From assembly GCF_007744255.1 (NCBI RefSeq), contig NZ_CP036267.1:3948001-4012000 (forward strand): a DNA stretch of 64,000 bases. Direction: 5' to 3'. A program made the translations under genes and the position numbers. Shown one piece after another: positions 1 through 8,744 of the stretch. The notes beneath the pieces were generated by a model, which was not told the DNA's origin, made no database searches, and saw nothing but the letters and a program-made list of their open reading frames with translations. The stretch comes from Thalassoglobus polymorphus. Its GTDB lineage: Bacteria > Planctomycetota > Planctomycetia > Planctomycetales > Planctomycetaceae. Every line of letters starts with the position of its first letter. Position 1 is the stretch's first letter.

Positions 1-189
1 CTCCAGACTATCTAGAATCCGCAGCAGCGCATCCTGAGTGATATCCTCAACGAAAGCGTTGTCCACGCCTTTGCTGGAGAGCGCTTTCTGTAAACCACGA
101 ATCAAGATCGCACGAAGCTGAGTGATCGCTTCGTCTCGATTCGCGCTTTCAGAATTGAGTCGTTCTACCCAATCGGTTTGAGAAACCAT
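1..189 (-). CDS. RNA polymerase sigma factor, ECF type (5' part only)
   Basis: Only the first 63 codons lie in the window; the gene runs off the left edge. The reading begins MVSQTDWVERLNSES and continues through VEDITQDALLRILDSLE, which matches sigma-70 region 2.1/2.2, where an acidic helix ending in (D/E)xxQ(D/E)xxLR contacts core RNA polymerase. Family knowledge says such proteins direct RNA polymerase to alternative promoters. The ATG at 189 is the first in the frame; no strong Shine-Dalgarno sequence precedes it. It lies upstream of, and on the same strand as, nothing else visible, so its anti-sigma partner, if any, must be to the left. Region 4 cannot be inspected, so the ECF subgroup is unknown. 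Confidence 0.75.
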   Translation of the reverse strand, partial: MVSQTDWVERLNSESANRDEAITQLRAILIRGLQKALSSKGVDNAFVEDITQDALLRILDSLE

Positions 190-413
190 ACTTACTAGTG
201 CTTAGAAATATTTAGGTCTGCTCAAGAGCATTTTCAATGCTTTTCGTACCCGTGAAGTTCACTTTCATGACTTCAAAAGCTGTTCCCCACGAGGCAGAAC
301 ACAAAAAACAACATTGGACATACTCTGGTCGTTTATTGTTGCTGGATGAGACACAGCAAGTCAAATCACTTTGCGGATTCCTGGAAATTCACAGGTTGTA
401 TCGATGCACTGAA

Positions 414-782
414 TCACTCAGTGGCTGCGTCTGGATGCTCGACGATCACTGTTGTACGAATGCCGCCACGTGGAGTGAACGCTGCTTCGATTTTCATCCA
501 GCGTGGCTGGGTGGCTGCGACCAGAGCGTCCAGAATCAAGTTGGTCACCTGCTCGTAGAATGCACCGTGATTGCGATACTCCTGCAGGTAGAGTTTCAGC
601 GACTTCAGCTCGACGCACTTCTGGTCGGGGATGTAGGAGATCGTCAACGTCCCGAAATCTGGCTGCCCGGTGACGGGGCACATCGACGTAAACTCTGGAC
701 AAACGGTATCGATTGTGTAAGTACGTTTCGGAAATGGATTTTCGAACGTTTCAAGAATATTTTGCGATGGGACTGTCATCAT
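414..782 (-). CDS. queF: NADPH-dependent 7-cyano-7-deazaguanine reductase QueF
   Basis: QueF reduces the nitrile of preQ0 to the aminomethyl of preQ1 in queuosine tRNA modification, in the cytoplasm. The 122-residue length fits the single-domain (type I) family. The signature is clear: [17 protein letters not shown] at residues 30-46 contains the catalytic Cys35 and the proton-donor Asp42. The family motif ELKSLKLY lies at 59-66, followed by RNHGAFYE at 70-77. The Bacillus enzyme has His-Glu at the end of this last segment, where this protein has Tyr-Glu. The TPRGG segment at 103-107 is also typical. Two ATGs stand in tandem at 782 and 779, preceded by AGGAAAC, so either may be used. No other queuosine gene is adjacent and I see no preQ1 riboswitch in the 5' region. 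Confidence 0.95.
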   Translation of the reverse strand: MMTVPSQNILETFENPFPKRTYTIDTVCPEFTSMCPVTGQPDFGTLTISYIPDQKCVELKSLKLYLQEYRNHGAFYEQVTNLILDALVAATQPRWMKIEAAFTPRGGIRTTVIVEHPDAATE

Positions 783-1141
783 GTTTCCTGTGCAGAATTA
801 TTCAGCGAGAGCTTTTCGCGTCCTGTTGGACTTAAACCGAGAGGCGTCTTGACTGCATCCACAGGAGGGCATCCTGCTCAGCAGATCTCGCTGGCTCTCA
901 ATTCAGTTGAAGTGAACTAGTCGAACAATTCAAAATGAGTTTTCCACTGCTGCCTTGCAGCAAGCAGGTGATGTCGTATCAAGCAAGTTTTACGAGCGAG
1001 AGAAGCATTGAAAATGTTCTGTCGATGCGTGTTTCAATCGTAGCGGAATCAAGGAACGAACACGCGTCGGCGCGGTTCTTGAAGGAGGATAGAAGATGGC
1101 ACGGGTGCGTCAAACGTGAGGGCTCGATTTCCCGGTCTTGA
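783..1141. other. Intergenic stretch upstream of queF
   Basis: This 359-bp stretch separates queF from the anti-sigma-like gene, both on the minus strand. It should hold the queF promoter and the end of the upstream transcript. I see no convincing gene, terminator, riboswitch or repeat in it; short open frames on both strands lack ribosome binding sites and recognisable protein features. Confidence 0.5.
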
Positions 1142-2668
1142 TCATTCCTGTTCTTCGCGTAGCAGCAAGAGGGCACGAATACGTTCCGGGGCATTTTCCT
1201 GCTCTTTCGCAGAGGCGCCCGGTGCATCGCTGCTTCTCGATTGAGCAGAGGCCTTGCTCATCGGCTTCGTGGCCGCAGGTTCAGTCCCCTCCAAGACATT
1301 ACGTCTGGGAGAAGGAGCATTTTTCAGATCTGCTGACTGCTCTCTCCGCATGCCTCCAGTAGCACGAATCGGAAGTGACGGAGGTGGTGGGGTCGGTTTC
1401 GGTCCAGAAAGAGAGTTCTCCTCCAAGAACGGCTCTGCGGAGTCAGGTGCCGGCTTAGCTGAATCGGAGTACATCGATGCTTTTGAAGTTTCGCGAACGG
1501 AACTCATATCGAATCGAAACTGCTGCTCGGTACTGATTGTTTTGACTCTGGATGTGCTCTCGTTTTCTTGAGAGGATTTCAGCTTCGATCGATCTAGCGT
1601 TCTCAGCTGATGACCGTCCGCCGGGGATGTTTTCACACCACGGGCTGCCATCGGTTGAGCGAAGTCCCTGCGAGTTAAAGAGTACTGCTGCTTTCGGGAT
1701 TTCGCTTCTCCTGATTGTCCTAAGCCCGCTGCCTGTTCGGCCTCCTCCGAAACGAAGACCACAGCTTCGATGGCACTGACCTGGCTGAGAATTTCCTCGA
1801 AAACTGGCTCATCCAGATCTAAATAAATCGCAACGAGTTTTTGGTCCGAATCGAGTTTGGATTCGAAATCCTGTCCCACAGAGACCGCTTGAACGGAATG
1901 ATTTTTCAGGAGCACCTGAAGTTGCCCCAAAGTTTTCTGAGCATCGATCACAGTAAAGTCGACAAGAATCGGGGAATCGCCATTCATAGCCACAACCGAA
2001 ACTTCATCTCCCGACTTGGGAGTGTCACTCAGTGAGCTGAGACGATTTGCAATTGTTTCCTTATCGAGAGTGACAACTCGAGGGACAGCGGCGATCGTAA
2101 GATCATCAGCAGGAATAGTCTCCGAATTGAGTTCCATTGACGCCAAGGGGAAAGGTGGACTTTCCTTCAGAGCGATAGACGATTCGGAAGTCAATGCGCC
2201 AGCGTCCTTTAATGCCGACTCAGCTTCGCCGGCTGGGGCGTTGGTGAAAGCTACTGAATCAGCTTCCAGCCGATCACCGATTTCCGAATTCGCGGCCATT
2301 TCAAGCGGCATCTTTGCTTCACGTAACCGCAATGAGAACAGGCCCACAGCCACGAGCAACGAAGCAGCAATCAACCCATTCTTCCAGAGACGAGATGATC
2401 GAGACTTTTCCTCCGGCATGGAAGATGGAGACTTGGGTTGAACCGGACGACGTTGATTGACTTCAGACAGGACGGATTGAACAAAATCATCAGGAGCAGG
2501 GATGCGAGGGAGAGCTTGAATTGACTGGCTGAGGTCGGTCAGCTGATGGAGTTCAGACTGAAGTTCTGGCTGTTCCGCGAGAAGGCGCTCCACGAGCGCG
2601 GTCTCTTCAGGATTCGTTTCTCCATCGAGATAAGCAGATAACAGATCTTCTGAAAATGGTAACGCCAT
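1142..2668 (-). CDS. Probable membrane anti-sigma factor
   Basis: The 508-residue protein begins with a short helical domain (residues 5-50, FSEDLLSAYLDGETNPEE) resembling the N-terminal anti-sigma fold that binds ECF sigma factors. The zinc-binding His-x3-Cys-x2-Cys of the ZAS class is absent. A single membrane segment follows at about 97-113. The remaining 390 residues are low-complexity and Ser/Ala/Glu-rich with several proline stretches, and would lie outside the cytoplasmic membrane. The gene starts 71 bp after the stop of the ECF sigma factor at 2740-3327, in the same direction, the usual order of a sigma/anti-sigma pair. The anti-sigma role is inferred from this position and the N-terminal fold. 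The distal domain is not recognised. GC and codon use resemble its neighbours. Confidence 0.7.
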   Translation of the reverse strand: MALPFSEDLLSAYLDGETNPEETALVERLLAEQPELQSELHQLTDLSQSIQALPRIPAPDDFVQSVLSEVNQRRPVQPKSPSSMPEEKSRSSRLWKNGLIAASLLVAVGLFSLRLREAKMPLEMAANSEIGDRLEADSVAFTNAPAGEAESALKDAGALTSESSIALKESPPFPLASMELNSETIPADDLTIAAVPRVVTLDKETIANRLSSLSDTPKSGDEVSVVAMNGDSPILVDFTVIDAQKTLGQLQVLLKNHSVQAVSVGQDFESKLDSDQKLVAIYLDLDEPVFEEILSQVSAIEAVVFVSEEAEQAAGLGQSGEAKSRKQQYSLTRRDFAQPMAARGVKTSPADGHQLRTLDRSKLKSSQENESTSRVKTISTEQQFRFDMSSVRETSKASMYSDSAKPAPDSAEPFLEENSLSGPKPTPPPPSLPIRATGGMRREQSADLKNAPSPRRNVLEGTEPAATKPMSKASAQSRSSDAPGASAKEQENAPERIRALLLLREEQE

Positions 2669-2739
2669 CGGGAAAACTCAGTTTAGCCTTTCGAATTGGA
2701 ATCAACTCATGACGAGTGTTCCGTGATCTGGTTTCAGGG

Positions 2740-3327
2740 TTATGTTGTCTCGGGTTCTTTTTCAGTCATTCGTTCGAGGATCTCTCGCAGTTCAAGCCTT
2801 GCCCGGTGAATACGACTCCGGACCGTTCCAATCGGGCACCCCAGAACGGCAGCGATTTCGTCGTATCTCATGCCTTCCATTTCTTTAAGAATCAGCGAGT
2901 CCCGATAATCAGGTGCTAGCTGATTTAAGGCAGTTTGAACTTGTTGGATTTTCTCTTCAGTTTGCAAATTGTGGGAGGGCTCAAGGGTGGGATCGTTGTC
3001 TGCGGGTTCATTCCCCGTCTGTTCATAACTGGCATCCAGGGAGCCAGCGCGACGTTTCAGTTTTCTGCGATTCGTCACAGCTGCGTTGTAGGCAATCCGA
3101 AACAGCCAGGAGTAAAACGACGCTTCCTTGCGAAATGTTCCGAGTTTTTCAAATGCGGACAGGAATGCTTCCTGAGCGACATCGCGCGCATCATGAAACG
3201 AGCCCAGCATGTGAACAAGCGTACCGCATAGTCGATCCTGATACCGCAAGACCAACTCTCCGAACGCTTCGTTGTCCCCAGCCAGGGTTTTTTCGATCAG
3301 CCGGATATCGTCTGACTTCACACTCAC
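2740..3327 (-). CDS. ECF-type RNA polymerase sigma factor
   Basis: This 195-residue protein has the two-domain ECF layout. Region 2 spans roughly residues 20-90, including DARDVAQEAFLSAFEKL (core binding) and FYSWLFRIAYNAAVTNRRK (-10 recognition and melting). Region 4 spans about 130-185, with DYRDSLILKEMEGMRYDEI followed by the helix-turn-helix IGTVRSRIHRARLEL that reads the -35 element. It directs RNA polymerase to an alternative promoter class. The frame opens with GTG at 3327, and a second GTG lies two codons later; GGAGG sits 12 nt before the first. It is cotranscribed with the probable anti-sigma gene downstream, suggesting release of the factor on an envelope signal. The subgroup and its target promoters are unknown. 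Confidence 0.92.
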   Translation of the reverse strand: MSVKSDDIRLIEKTLAGDNEAFGELVLRYQDRLCGTLVHMLGSFHDARDVAQEAFLSAFEKLGTFRKEASFYSWLFRIAYNAAVTNRRKLKRRAGSLDASYEQTGNEPADNDPTLEPSHNLQTEEKIQQVQTALNQLAPDYRDSLILKEMEGMRYDEIAAVLGCPIGTVRSRIHRARLELREILERMTEKEPETT

Positions 3328-3743
3328 CCTTTTTTGTATCCTCCGAAAACCTTATTGATGAAAATCTTCCCTGGGTCTGAGAGGCCAATTTCAAGTTTCC
3401 GGAACAGTCCTTATCACATTTTCAGTCTTTTTCGCGTTCGTATAGATCAATCATCGATTGACTCTTGGACGACTTTTCTCACGTTTCAGTTCCTGAAAAC
3501 GAACTGATTTCATGAAATTCCGAAGATTGACGCCTCAGACATCCCTGGCTCTCCTCTATCCCGTTGGCTTTTACTCAATTTTGACAGTAACTTCAGAATT
3601 GATCCTGAAACTTGAAATTGCTCTCTCAAACGTTGAGGAAAGCGGCTTTTCCAGAGGTTTTAGGACTGGTTCTAGAGCAAACTGCTTTCAGTCTGACGTT
3701 TTGATGCCTAACAGGTGCTAATCTGTATCGAGATGGGTGATAA
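3328..3743. other. Intergenic stretch holding one dispersed repeat copy
   Basis: These 416 bp separate the kinase stop from the ECF sigma start, both on the minus strand. The right part should hold the sigma promoter. The left-central part contains one copy of the approximately 82-bp inverted-repeat element described separately. No gene is supported. Confidence 0.55.
3595..3675 (-). repeat. Dispersed inverted-repeat element, copy 1
   Basis: About 81 bp. Read on the minus strand it matches the copy at 23086-23167 with roughly 7 mismatches in 80 positions, including a 45-nt run that is identical by eye. Its core is a dyad (arms CTCAA and TTGAG around CGT), and its ends are an imperfect inverted pair starting TAGAAC. 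It carries no reading frame and lies between genes. A REP/MITE-like element is the likeliest explanation. Confidence 0.75.
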
Positions 3744-4916
3744 TCATGCAGCCTCGGGACCACCCTGAGCTGCCTGGAGTTCTTGCATCAGCACGCGAAT
3801 TTCGTTGGTCGCGACGGTGTCCATGTCGACCTTGACCAGTTGCCGGACAATCTCTGCGGCTCCGACATCTGAAAGATCAGCATCTTCGAGCGAGTCGAAT
3901 CGATCTGCCGGGTCTGGTGCGATCATTTTGGTCAGCATTTCAACAATCGTTGAGTTTCTCGCGAGGTCCTTTGGTAAAATTTCGGGAATCCGCTCCCATG
4001 TCGCGGTTTTCAGGCGGATGAGTTCATTCCGGTCGGTGACGCCCACAAACGGGACTTTTCCCGAGAGTAATTCCAACAACACATACCCCAAACTGGCCAA
4101 GTCTGAAAGTGGTGTGTGAGTGGCCCCGCGGAGAACTTCAACGGGTGCGTATCTCCAAGTCCACGTCGGGCGTTCCGGGGGAGCGTTGATTGAGAACGAT
4201 GATCCAAGGTCGATGATCTTGCTGTTTCCAGTCTGTTTGACCATCACATTCGCAGGCTTCATATCTGCATGAATCACACCTTCCCGGTGTAGTGCAGAGA
4301 GCCCCGCCAGACATTCTCGAAAGATCCCCATCGCCACGCTCGGCATCATTCGAGATTGAAAACCGGCGTCGGTGATGACGACGTCATTAATGTAATCCCA
4401 GCGATCTGGCTTCACTTTGTGTCGAATCGATTCGAGAACGGTCGGCGACAACAGTCGGCGCATATCAATCCCGTCGATCCATTCACAAGCGAGAACCAGG
4501 ATCCCTTCGTATTCAATGACGTTATAAACGTCGAGGATATGATCCTGCTGTATTTTCGAAACCTGCATCGCCACCGCAGCCAGTCGTGACATTTCGCGAC
4601 GATACATCTCAACATCGTCGTAGCCATCTGGTCGATAGAACTTCAGGGCGAGGTCAAAACTGACCTGAAAAGCACCTTCTCGCTCACTGAGAAAGACTCT
4701 TCCCTGTCCTCCAGAGCCGAGAACTTTCTTCAGTCGATACACTTGTTCCCAAGAGACAGCTTGTCGGCCAATGATGTCCTGATAGTGTCGATTTAAGCGA
4801 CTTGCGGATTCCTCCCGGTTCTTGCCAAGGAACAATTCATGCTCGCCTGGGCTAAAGACTTTTGTGATGTCCATATCTTCTTTCGTCTTGTCCGTAGAAT
4901 CACTCATCGCGTTCAC
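3744..4916 (-). CDS. Serine/threonine protein kinase
   Basis: The 390-residue protein has a eukaryotic-type kinase domain at about residues 60-340. Visible elements are the glycine loop GSGGQGRV (67-74), the ATP-anchoring Lys92 in LALKFY, the catalytic loop HADMKPANVM (216-225, with HAD in place of HRD but Asp218 retained), and DLG (236-238) in place of DFG. YAPVEVL near 257 stands where APE is expected. These changes are common in active bacterial kinases, so activity is likely. There is no membrane segment or extracellular sensor domain, so it should be cytoplasmic. A 55-residue N-terminal extension has no recognised fold. Start choice is between ATG codons 1 and 4. It stands alone, with gene-free DNA upstream, and its substrates are unknown. 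Confidence 0.9.
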   Translation of the reverse strand: MNAMSDSTDKTKEDMDITKVFSPGEHELFLGKNREESASRLNRHYQDIIGRQAVSWEQVYRLKKVLGSGGQGRVFLSEREGAFQVSFDLALKFYRPDGYDDVEMYRREMSRLAAVAMQVSKIQQDHILDVYNVIEYEGILVLACEWIDGIDMRRLLSPTVLESIRHKVKPDRWDYINDVVITDAGFQSRMMPSVAMGIFRECLAGLSALHREGVIHADMKPANVMVKQTGNSKIIDLGSSFSINAPPERPTWTWRYAPVEVLRGATHTPLSDLASLGYVLLELLSGKVPFVGVTDRNELIRLKTATWERIPEILPKDLARNSTIVEMLTKMIAPDPADRFDSLEDADLSDVGAAEIVRQLVKVDMDTVATNEIRVLMQELQAAQGGPEAA

Positions 4917-5034
4917 AACGACCCTTTCTGCTCACACTCGTGCACGACTTCATGGTCTGCCTCGGGTTAAATACCATTCGGATTCGCGCACGCTTTACGC
5001 CAATGAACGTGCAAAACATTTATGGATTGTGGAG

Positions 5035-5066
5035 GACATTCTGAGCGAAACTCAGCTCAAAATGTC
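5035..5066. other. Stem-loop
   Basis: Outer arms GACATT/AATGTC enclose inner arms CTGAG/CTCAG around CGAAA, with a five-base bulge on the 3' side. It is not followed by a T-run, so it is not a simple terminator. It lies about 120 bp upstream of the kinase start, on the opposite side from the sulfatase. Confidence 0.4.
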
Positions 5067-5387
5067 ATATTGAACCTGAAAAAAGAGGTGTCTCAAAGGA
5101 TTCTGCGAGCTCGCTGGCCTAATCACTTTAACGTCAACAAATGTCAATCATCTTGGATAAACCGTTATCTCAGTAGCGGGAATCGTTGGCCACATTTGCC
5201 TGAAACTTCGACCATAAAAACACTTACGTCTCAAAATAACTGTAACTGGACAGAATGCGTCATGATCGCAGTCAGCAATCCTCAAGAAACCACTCCGATG
5301 AAAGATTTTCGCGGGCTCTGCGCGCATTGAAAATGCACTCATCCTTGACCTGCGAACACCCCAAAACCTTTACCACTAAAAAGCTTA

Positions 5388-5417
5388 CAGTTTCGGAAAA
5401 CTGAAAGTGCAGTTTTC
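5388..5417. other. Two overlapping, mutually exclusive stem-loops
   Basis: The segment AAACTG at 5398-5403 can pair either backward with CAGTTT at 5388-5393 or, as GAAAACTG, forward with CAGTTTTC at 5410-5417 (8 bp, six-base loop). Such alternation is a feature of attenuators, but no leader gene or T-run accompanies it, so function is unproven. Confidence 0.35.
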
Positions 5418-5821
5418 TACTCACGTCCTGCCGGACATAACTCGCTGCGTGACACCAAGCTTCCCGCAGCCTATTGATTGCTTATCAAACTCCATGAGAT
5501 GTCGAGCGAACCTACCAAACCCTTGAATGAACATTCGAAAACAAGATCTCAGAACAGCTTCCAAGCTTGTCGGGGTTATGTAATAGTTTAGCTCGACTTG
5601 CAACGTCAGAGGAGAGCAAGTTTGCCTCCGTATGAATTTTGTTCACGAATCATTCATTTTAGCCATCTTTCAATAATTATCACCTGCTTCGCAGTTCTCA
5701 AGAACGACACAGATGCGAAGAAATGACTATGATCAAGCAACATTGGCTCAGGCAACGTTGAATTGATGTCCACAAAAAACGGGGCTGAACAGGCTCGCCA
5801 CGCCTTATTTAAGACGTTTTT

Positions 5822-5839
5822 TGAAGACATTTGTCTTCA
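5822..5839. other. Stem-loop upstream of the sulfatase gene
   Basis: Perfect 7-bp arms TGAAGAC/GTCTTCA around ATTT, 165 bp upstream of the preferred sulfatase start. It could be a leader hairpin or an operator; no T-run follows. Confidence 0.4.
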
Positions 5840-6003
5840 TGGTGTTTGTAAAGAGTGCTTTCCATGTGATGAAACGCTCACTTCCACGAGGCTGAGTGCG
5901 TACATGATTTCAAATCTGATCTAGCAACCCTGCGACAAAAACATTGGGAATGATCAGTTTGTATAAATTTTCCTCACGAGATGAACTGCTTGCTGAGATC
6001 AAT

Positions 6004-7551
6004 ATGAATCGATCTTCTTTTCTAAAATTCTATGCGATGTCCAGTTTCCTGACACTCCAACTGCTTCTCGCGTTCACCACTACCACGGTAGCCAGTGCAG
6101 AAGAAACCGTGGATGAAACGGGGCGAGCAGTACGACCAAACGTGCTCTTCATTTCTGTTGACGATCTAAATGACTGGGTCGGTTGCCTCCAAGGTCATCC
6201 TCAAGCCCACACGCCTAATATTGATCGACTCGCTGATCGTGGAACACTCTTCACAACCGCTCACTGCCAAGGTCCGATCTGTGGACCGTCAAGGTCTTCG
6301 CTGCTCTCCGGTTTGTATCCTCACAGCACCGGTGTCTACCAGCAACCACGCGGCAAGGCTCTTGCCGAAGACCAACAGCATTTTCGCGGAAAACTCCTCC
6401 CGGAGTATTTCTCTAAACAGGGCTACCACACGATGGGCGTGGGCAAAATCACTCACGGGTACCCTGAAAAACTCGCCTTCAATGAATATGGAGGGTGGAA
6501 GGATGGTTTCGGGCCGAAACCCAAGCAAGGCAGGCGGTTTAATTATGAATTGCCTGAGACTCCCTATTCAGGCACTCAAACTGATTGGGGAGCGTTCCCG
6601 AAAAAAGACGAACAGATGCCCGATTTCCGATCGGCCAGTTGGGCCATCGAGAAACTCAATCAGGACTATGACAAGCCCTTCTTTCTTGCGGTCGGAATGG
6701 TCCGCCCTCATGTTCCATTTTACGTTCCAGAGAAATGGTTTGAGCGCTTCCCATTAGACGAAATCATCCTCCCCAAGGTTCGCGAAGAAGACCAGAATGA
6801 CATCCCCGAGATTGGTGTCAAAATCCACGAGATGCCCGCGTTTCCGAATCTGGGCTGGCTACAACAAAAAGACGACGTGCAATTCAAGAAATGTATCCAA
6901 GCTTACCTGGCGTGCATCACGTTTATGGATCATCAAGTCGGACGAGTCCTGGAGGCACTTCATGAAAGCCCTCACGCAGACAACACGATTGTTGTCCTCT
7001 TCAGCGACCACGGCTATCACTTGGGCGAAAAAAACCGTGTTTCAAAGCACAGCTTGTGGGAAGAGTCCACGAGAGTCCCACTCATCATTTCATTGCCGGA
7101 ACAGGAATTTGCACAAACGACTTCATTACCAGTCGGATTGATCGACCTTTACCCGACTCTTCTTGAACTCTGCAACTTACCGCCAAATGAATCGAATGAA
7201 GGTGTGAGTCTTGTCCCTTTGATTCAAGGCAAGCCTGTCCCAGATTGGCGGATCGGAATTTTGACGACCTACGCGAAAGGGAACCACTCAATTCGAACGG
7301 AAAACATTCGTCTGATCCGCTACGAAGATGGTTCTTTCGAACTTTATGATCATCGATTTGATCCGGAAGAGTTCGAGAATCTCGCCGGCCCCGCTCAGTT
7401 TGATCGTCGTGCCATGGAGATCAATTACGATATCGCACAGGCTCTCAGCAAACTGATGCCCAAAGACGAAGCTCCGTATCACCCCGCCACAAGTCCTGCT
7501 CCGGTCAACGCCTGGTTTGAGAAACACTTAAAAGCGAACGGGATTGAATAA
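6004..7551 (+). CDS. Secreted sulfatase, iduronate-2-sulfatase-like
   Basis: Sulfatases hydrolyse sulfate esters, here probably on an algal or other sulfated polysaccharide in the periplasm or outside the cell. The frame is open from a TTG at 5944, but ATG 6004 is preferred because it begins directly with a signal peptide (MNRSSFLKFYAMSSF, cleavage near VASA, residue 32). Mature features include NVLFISVDDLNDW with the metal-binding Asp53/Asp54 and the formylglycine motif CGPSRSSLLSG, whose Cys93 is matured to the catalytic aldehyde. Downstream are the HVPF and SDHGYHLGE segments typical of the family. The 515-residue length is normal. The wording of the motifs is closest to iduronate-2-sulfatases, but the true substrate is not known. 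It converges on the FHA gene with 89 bp between stops. Confidence 0.93.
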   Translation: MNRSSFLKFYAMSSFLTLQLLLAFTTTTVASAEETVDETGRAVRPNVLFISVDDLNDWVGCLQGHPQAHTPNIDRLADRGTLFTTAHCQGPICGPSRSSLLSGLYPHSTGVYQQPRGKALAEDQQHFRGKLLPEYFSKQGYHTMGVGKITHGYPEKLAFNEYGGWKDGFGPKPKQGRRFNYELPETPYSGTQTDWGAFPKKDEQMPDFRSASWAIEKLNQDYDKPFFLAVGMVRPHVPFYVPEKWFERFPLDEIILPKVREEDQNDIPEIGVKIHEMPAFPNLGWLQQKDDVQFKKCIQAYLACITFMDHQVGRVLEALHESPHADNTIVVLFSDHGYHLGEKNRVSKHSLWEESTRVPLIISLPEQEFAQTTSLPVGLIDLYPTLLELCNLPPNESNEGVSLVPLIQGKPVPDWRIGILTTYAKGNHSIRTENIRLIRYEDGSFELYDHRFDPEEFENLAGPAQFDRRAMEINYDIAQALSKLMPKDEAPYHPATSPAPVNAWFEKHLKANGIE

Positions 7552-7640
7552 CCGGTACCTCAGCAGGTTCAGACCACAAATCAGAATCCGGCAGCGAGAT
7601 TGCGGAGTGTTCTCAAATGCCATCTCGACTCATGCTGACT

Positions 7641-8348
7641 TTATGCAGTCTTCCGAAACGGATTATCGCCGTCCTTGTCAGTTTCCTGTTGAGCTTGAGC
7701 GGTCAACTGCTGAAGATAATTTTCGAGTCGCCCTTGAGCTTTCTGAAGATGCGATGCCTTCTCCGACAACAATTCTTCACGCTTGGCGAGTTCAGCTGAA
7801 CGGATTTCCAACTCTGCAGCAAGCGAATCAATCGATTGCTGATCCTGGGTCTGCTCGGCGGCTTCCATGAGCGCATCCGCTCCACTGACCTGAGCAGCTT
7901 CGACCTCTTCAATCGCTCGAATCTCTTCGCCAAGCAGATCAATGAGATCCTCTGCGGAGATTTCTCGAAGATCTACGTTTTCGTCCTCAACATTCTCGCT
8001 GCTGTCATCTTCAACGACATTTTCAGAACTGCCCAGTGTTCTCTCATCGACCACAAAAACGAAATCGCCGATCTCGACCAAGTCACCTTTATGAAGTGCA
8101 GATTCCCGAACCGGAGATCGATTCACGAGGAGCTGTGGTTCTTGGACAACCGCATCAATCCAGAGACCGGCCTCCACTGGGATGATCACGCTATGGAGAA
8201 TTGGCATTTCTCCTCCCAGCTGAAGGTGGCAATTACTCCCCGCTCCGATCAGAAATCGCTCCTGGTCAATTGGGCGTTCCGGGTGCTTCGTCCGTCCACG
8301 CTCAATGCGGAGGGAAAATTGACGTTCAGGCGAGTCGGTTGAACTCAT
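7641..8348 (-). CDS. FHA-domain protein with C-terminal coiled coil
   Basis: FHA domains bind phosphothreonine peptides and often pair with Ser/Thr kinases. Residues 12-105 carry the fold, with RFLIGAGSNCHLQL (31-44, the conserved Arg/Gly/Ser strand), LHSVI (51-55) and the late KGDLVEIGDFVFVV strand. An acidic linker rich in Glu, Asp and Asn follows (about 105-160). A coiled coil at about 165-225 reads LAKREELLSEKASHLQKAQG. The frame extends upstream to 8561, but the ATG at 8348 is chosen because AGAGG precedes it and the fold begins right after. There is no signal peptide or membrane segment. It is divergent from the PilT-like gene, so a link to pilus regulation is possible but unproven. Confidence 0.85.
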   Translation of the reverse strand: MSSTDSPERQFSLRIERGRTKHPERPIDQERFLIGAGSNCHLQLGGEMPILHSVIIPVEAGLWIDAVVQEPQLLVNRSPVRESALHKGDLVEIGDFVFVVDERTLGSSENVVEDDSSENVEDENVDLREISAEDLIDLLGEEIRAIEEVEAAQVSGADALMEAAEQTQDQQSIDSLAAELEIRSAELAKREELLSEKASHLQKAQGRLENYLQQLTAQAQQETDKDGDNPFRKTA

Positions 8349-8744
8349 CGCACAGCCTCTGTTCATCCATTCACAGAATTGCTCATCACTCTTGTCAGAA
8401 AAGAGGAGCGCAATCCATCCTTGGTGGAAAGGACCACCACATCTCCTAGATCGGCCCCTCGAAAAGAGGTTCGTTAGGGGAAATTTGTCCAGCACCGGAA
8501 AAATGTCAATAATTCTTCTAATCGGAACTCCGGATTTGATGGATTCCCGCCTTGGTGGCACACTCCATTTTCAGGAAGTCTCTGTCATTGCTATACTTTG
8601 AGCAGATTCTGTTAAGGCAAACTGTGTTCACACGGGACAAACGGCCCTGCCGAAGCAGTCATTGAAATTCGAACTTCTCTCTCATTTCTATCGTTCTCAG
8701 ATACATCCCGAAATTGATTTGCTGTTTTGACTTGGAGTGACTAA
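8349..8744. other. Divergent promoter region between FHA and pilT-like genes
   Basis: These 396 bp must hold both divergent promoters. On the minus strand a TTGACA box is visible (see the entry at 8481-8509). On the plus side GGAG precedes the pilT-like start. No gene or repeat is supported. A TGGCAC at about 8553 lacks the GC needed for a sigma-54 site. Confidence 0.45.
8481..8509 (-). promoter_or_regulatory. Candidate sigma-70 promoter for the FHA gene
   Basis: On the minus strand a perfect TTGACA (-35, 8504-8509) is followed after 17 bp by AAATTT (8481-8486), a weak -10. It lies about 135 bp upstream of the chosen FHA start. Only the -35 box is convincing. Confidence 0.3.

Larger units (their letters stand above)
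4917..6003. other. Gene-free stretch of about 1.1 kb
   Basis: No convincing gene lies between the divergent kinase and sulfatase genes. Open frames here are short and lack ribosome binding sites or recognisable motifs. The stretch contains three small dyads listed separately (5035-5066, 5388-5417, 5822-5839) and must hold both divergent promoters. I see no tRNA, terminator with a T-run, or copy of the dispersed repeat. Confidence 0.5.

Noticed and set aside
237-920. Long plus-strand open frame opposite queF
   Set aside because: It lies antisense to a clearly recognised QueF, has no ribosome binding site and its protein shows no family features.
8551-8570. TGGCAC resembling a sigma-54 -24 element upstream of the pilT-like gene
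   Set aside because: No GC at the -12 position at the required spacing.
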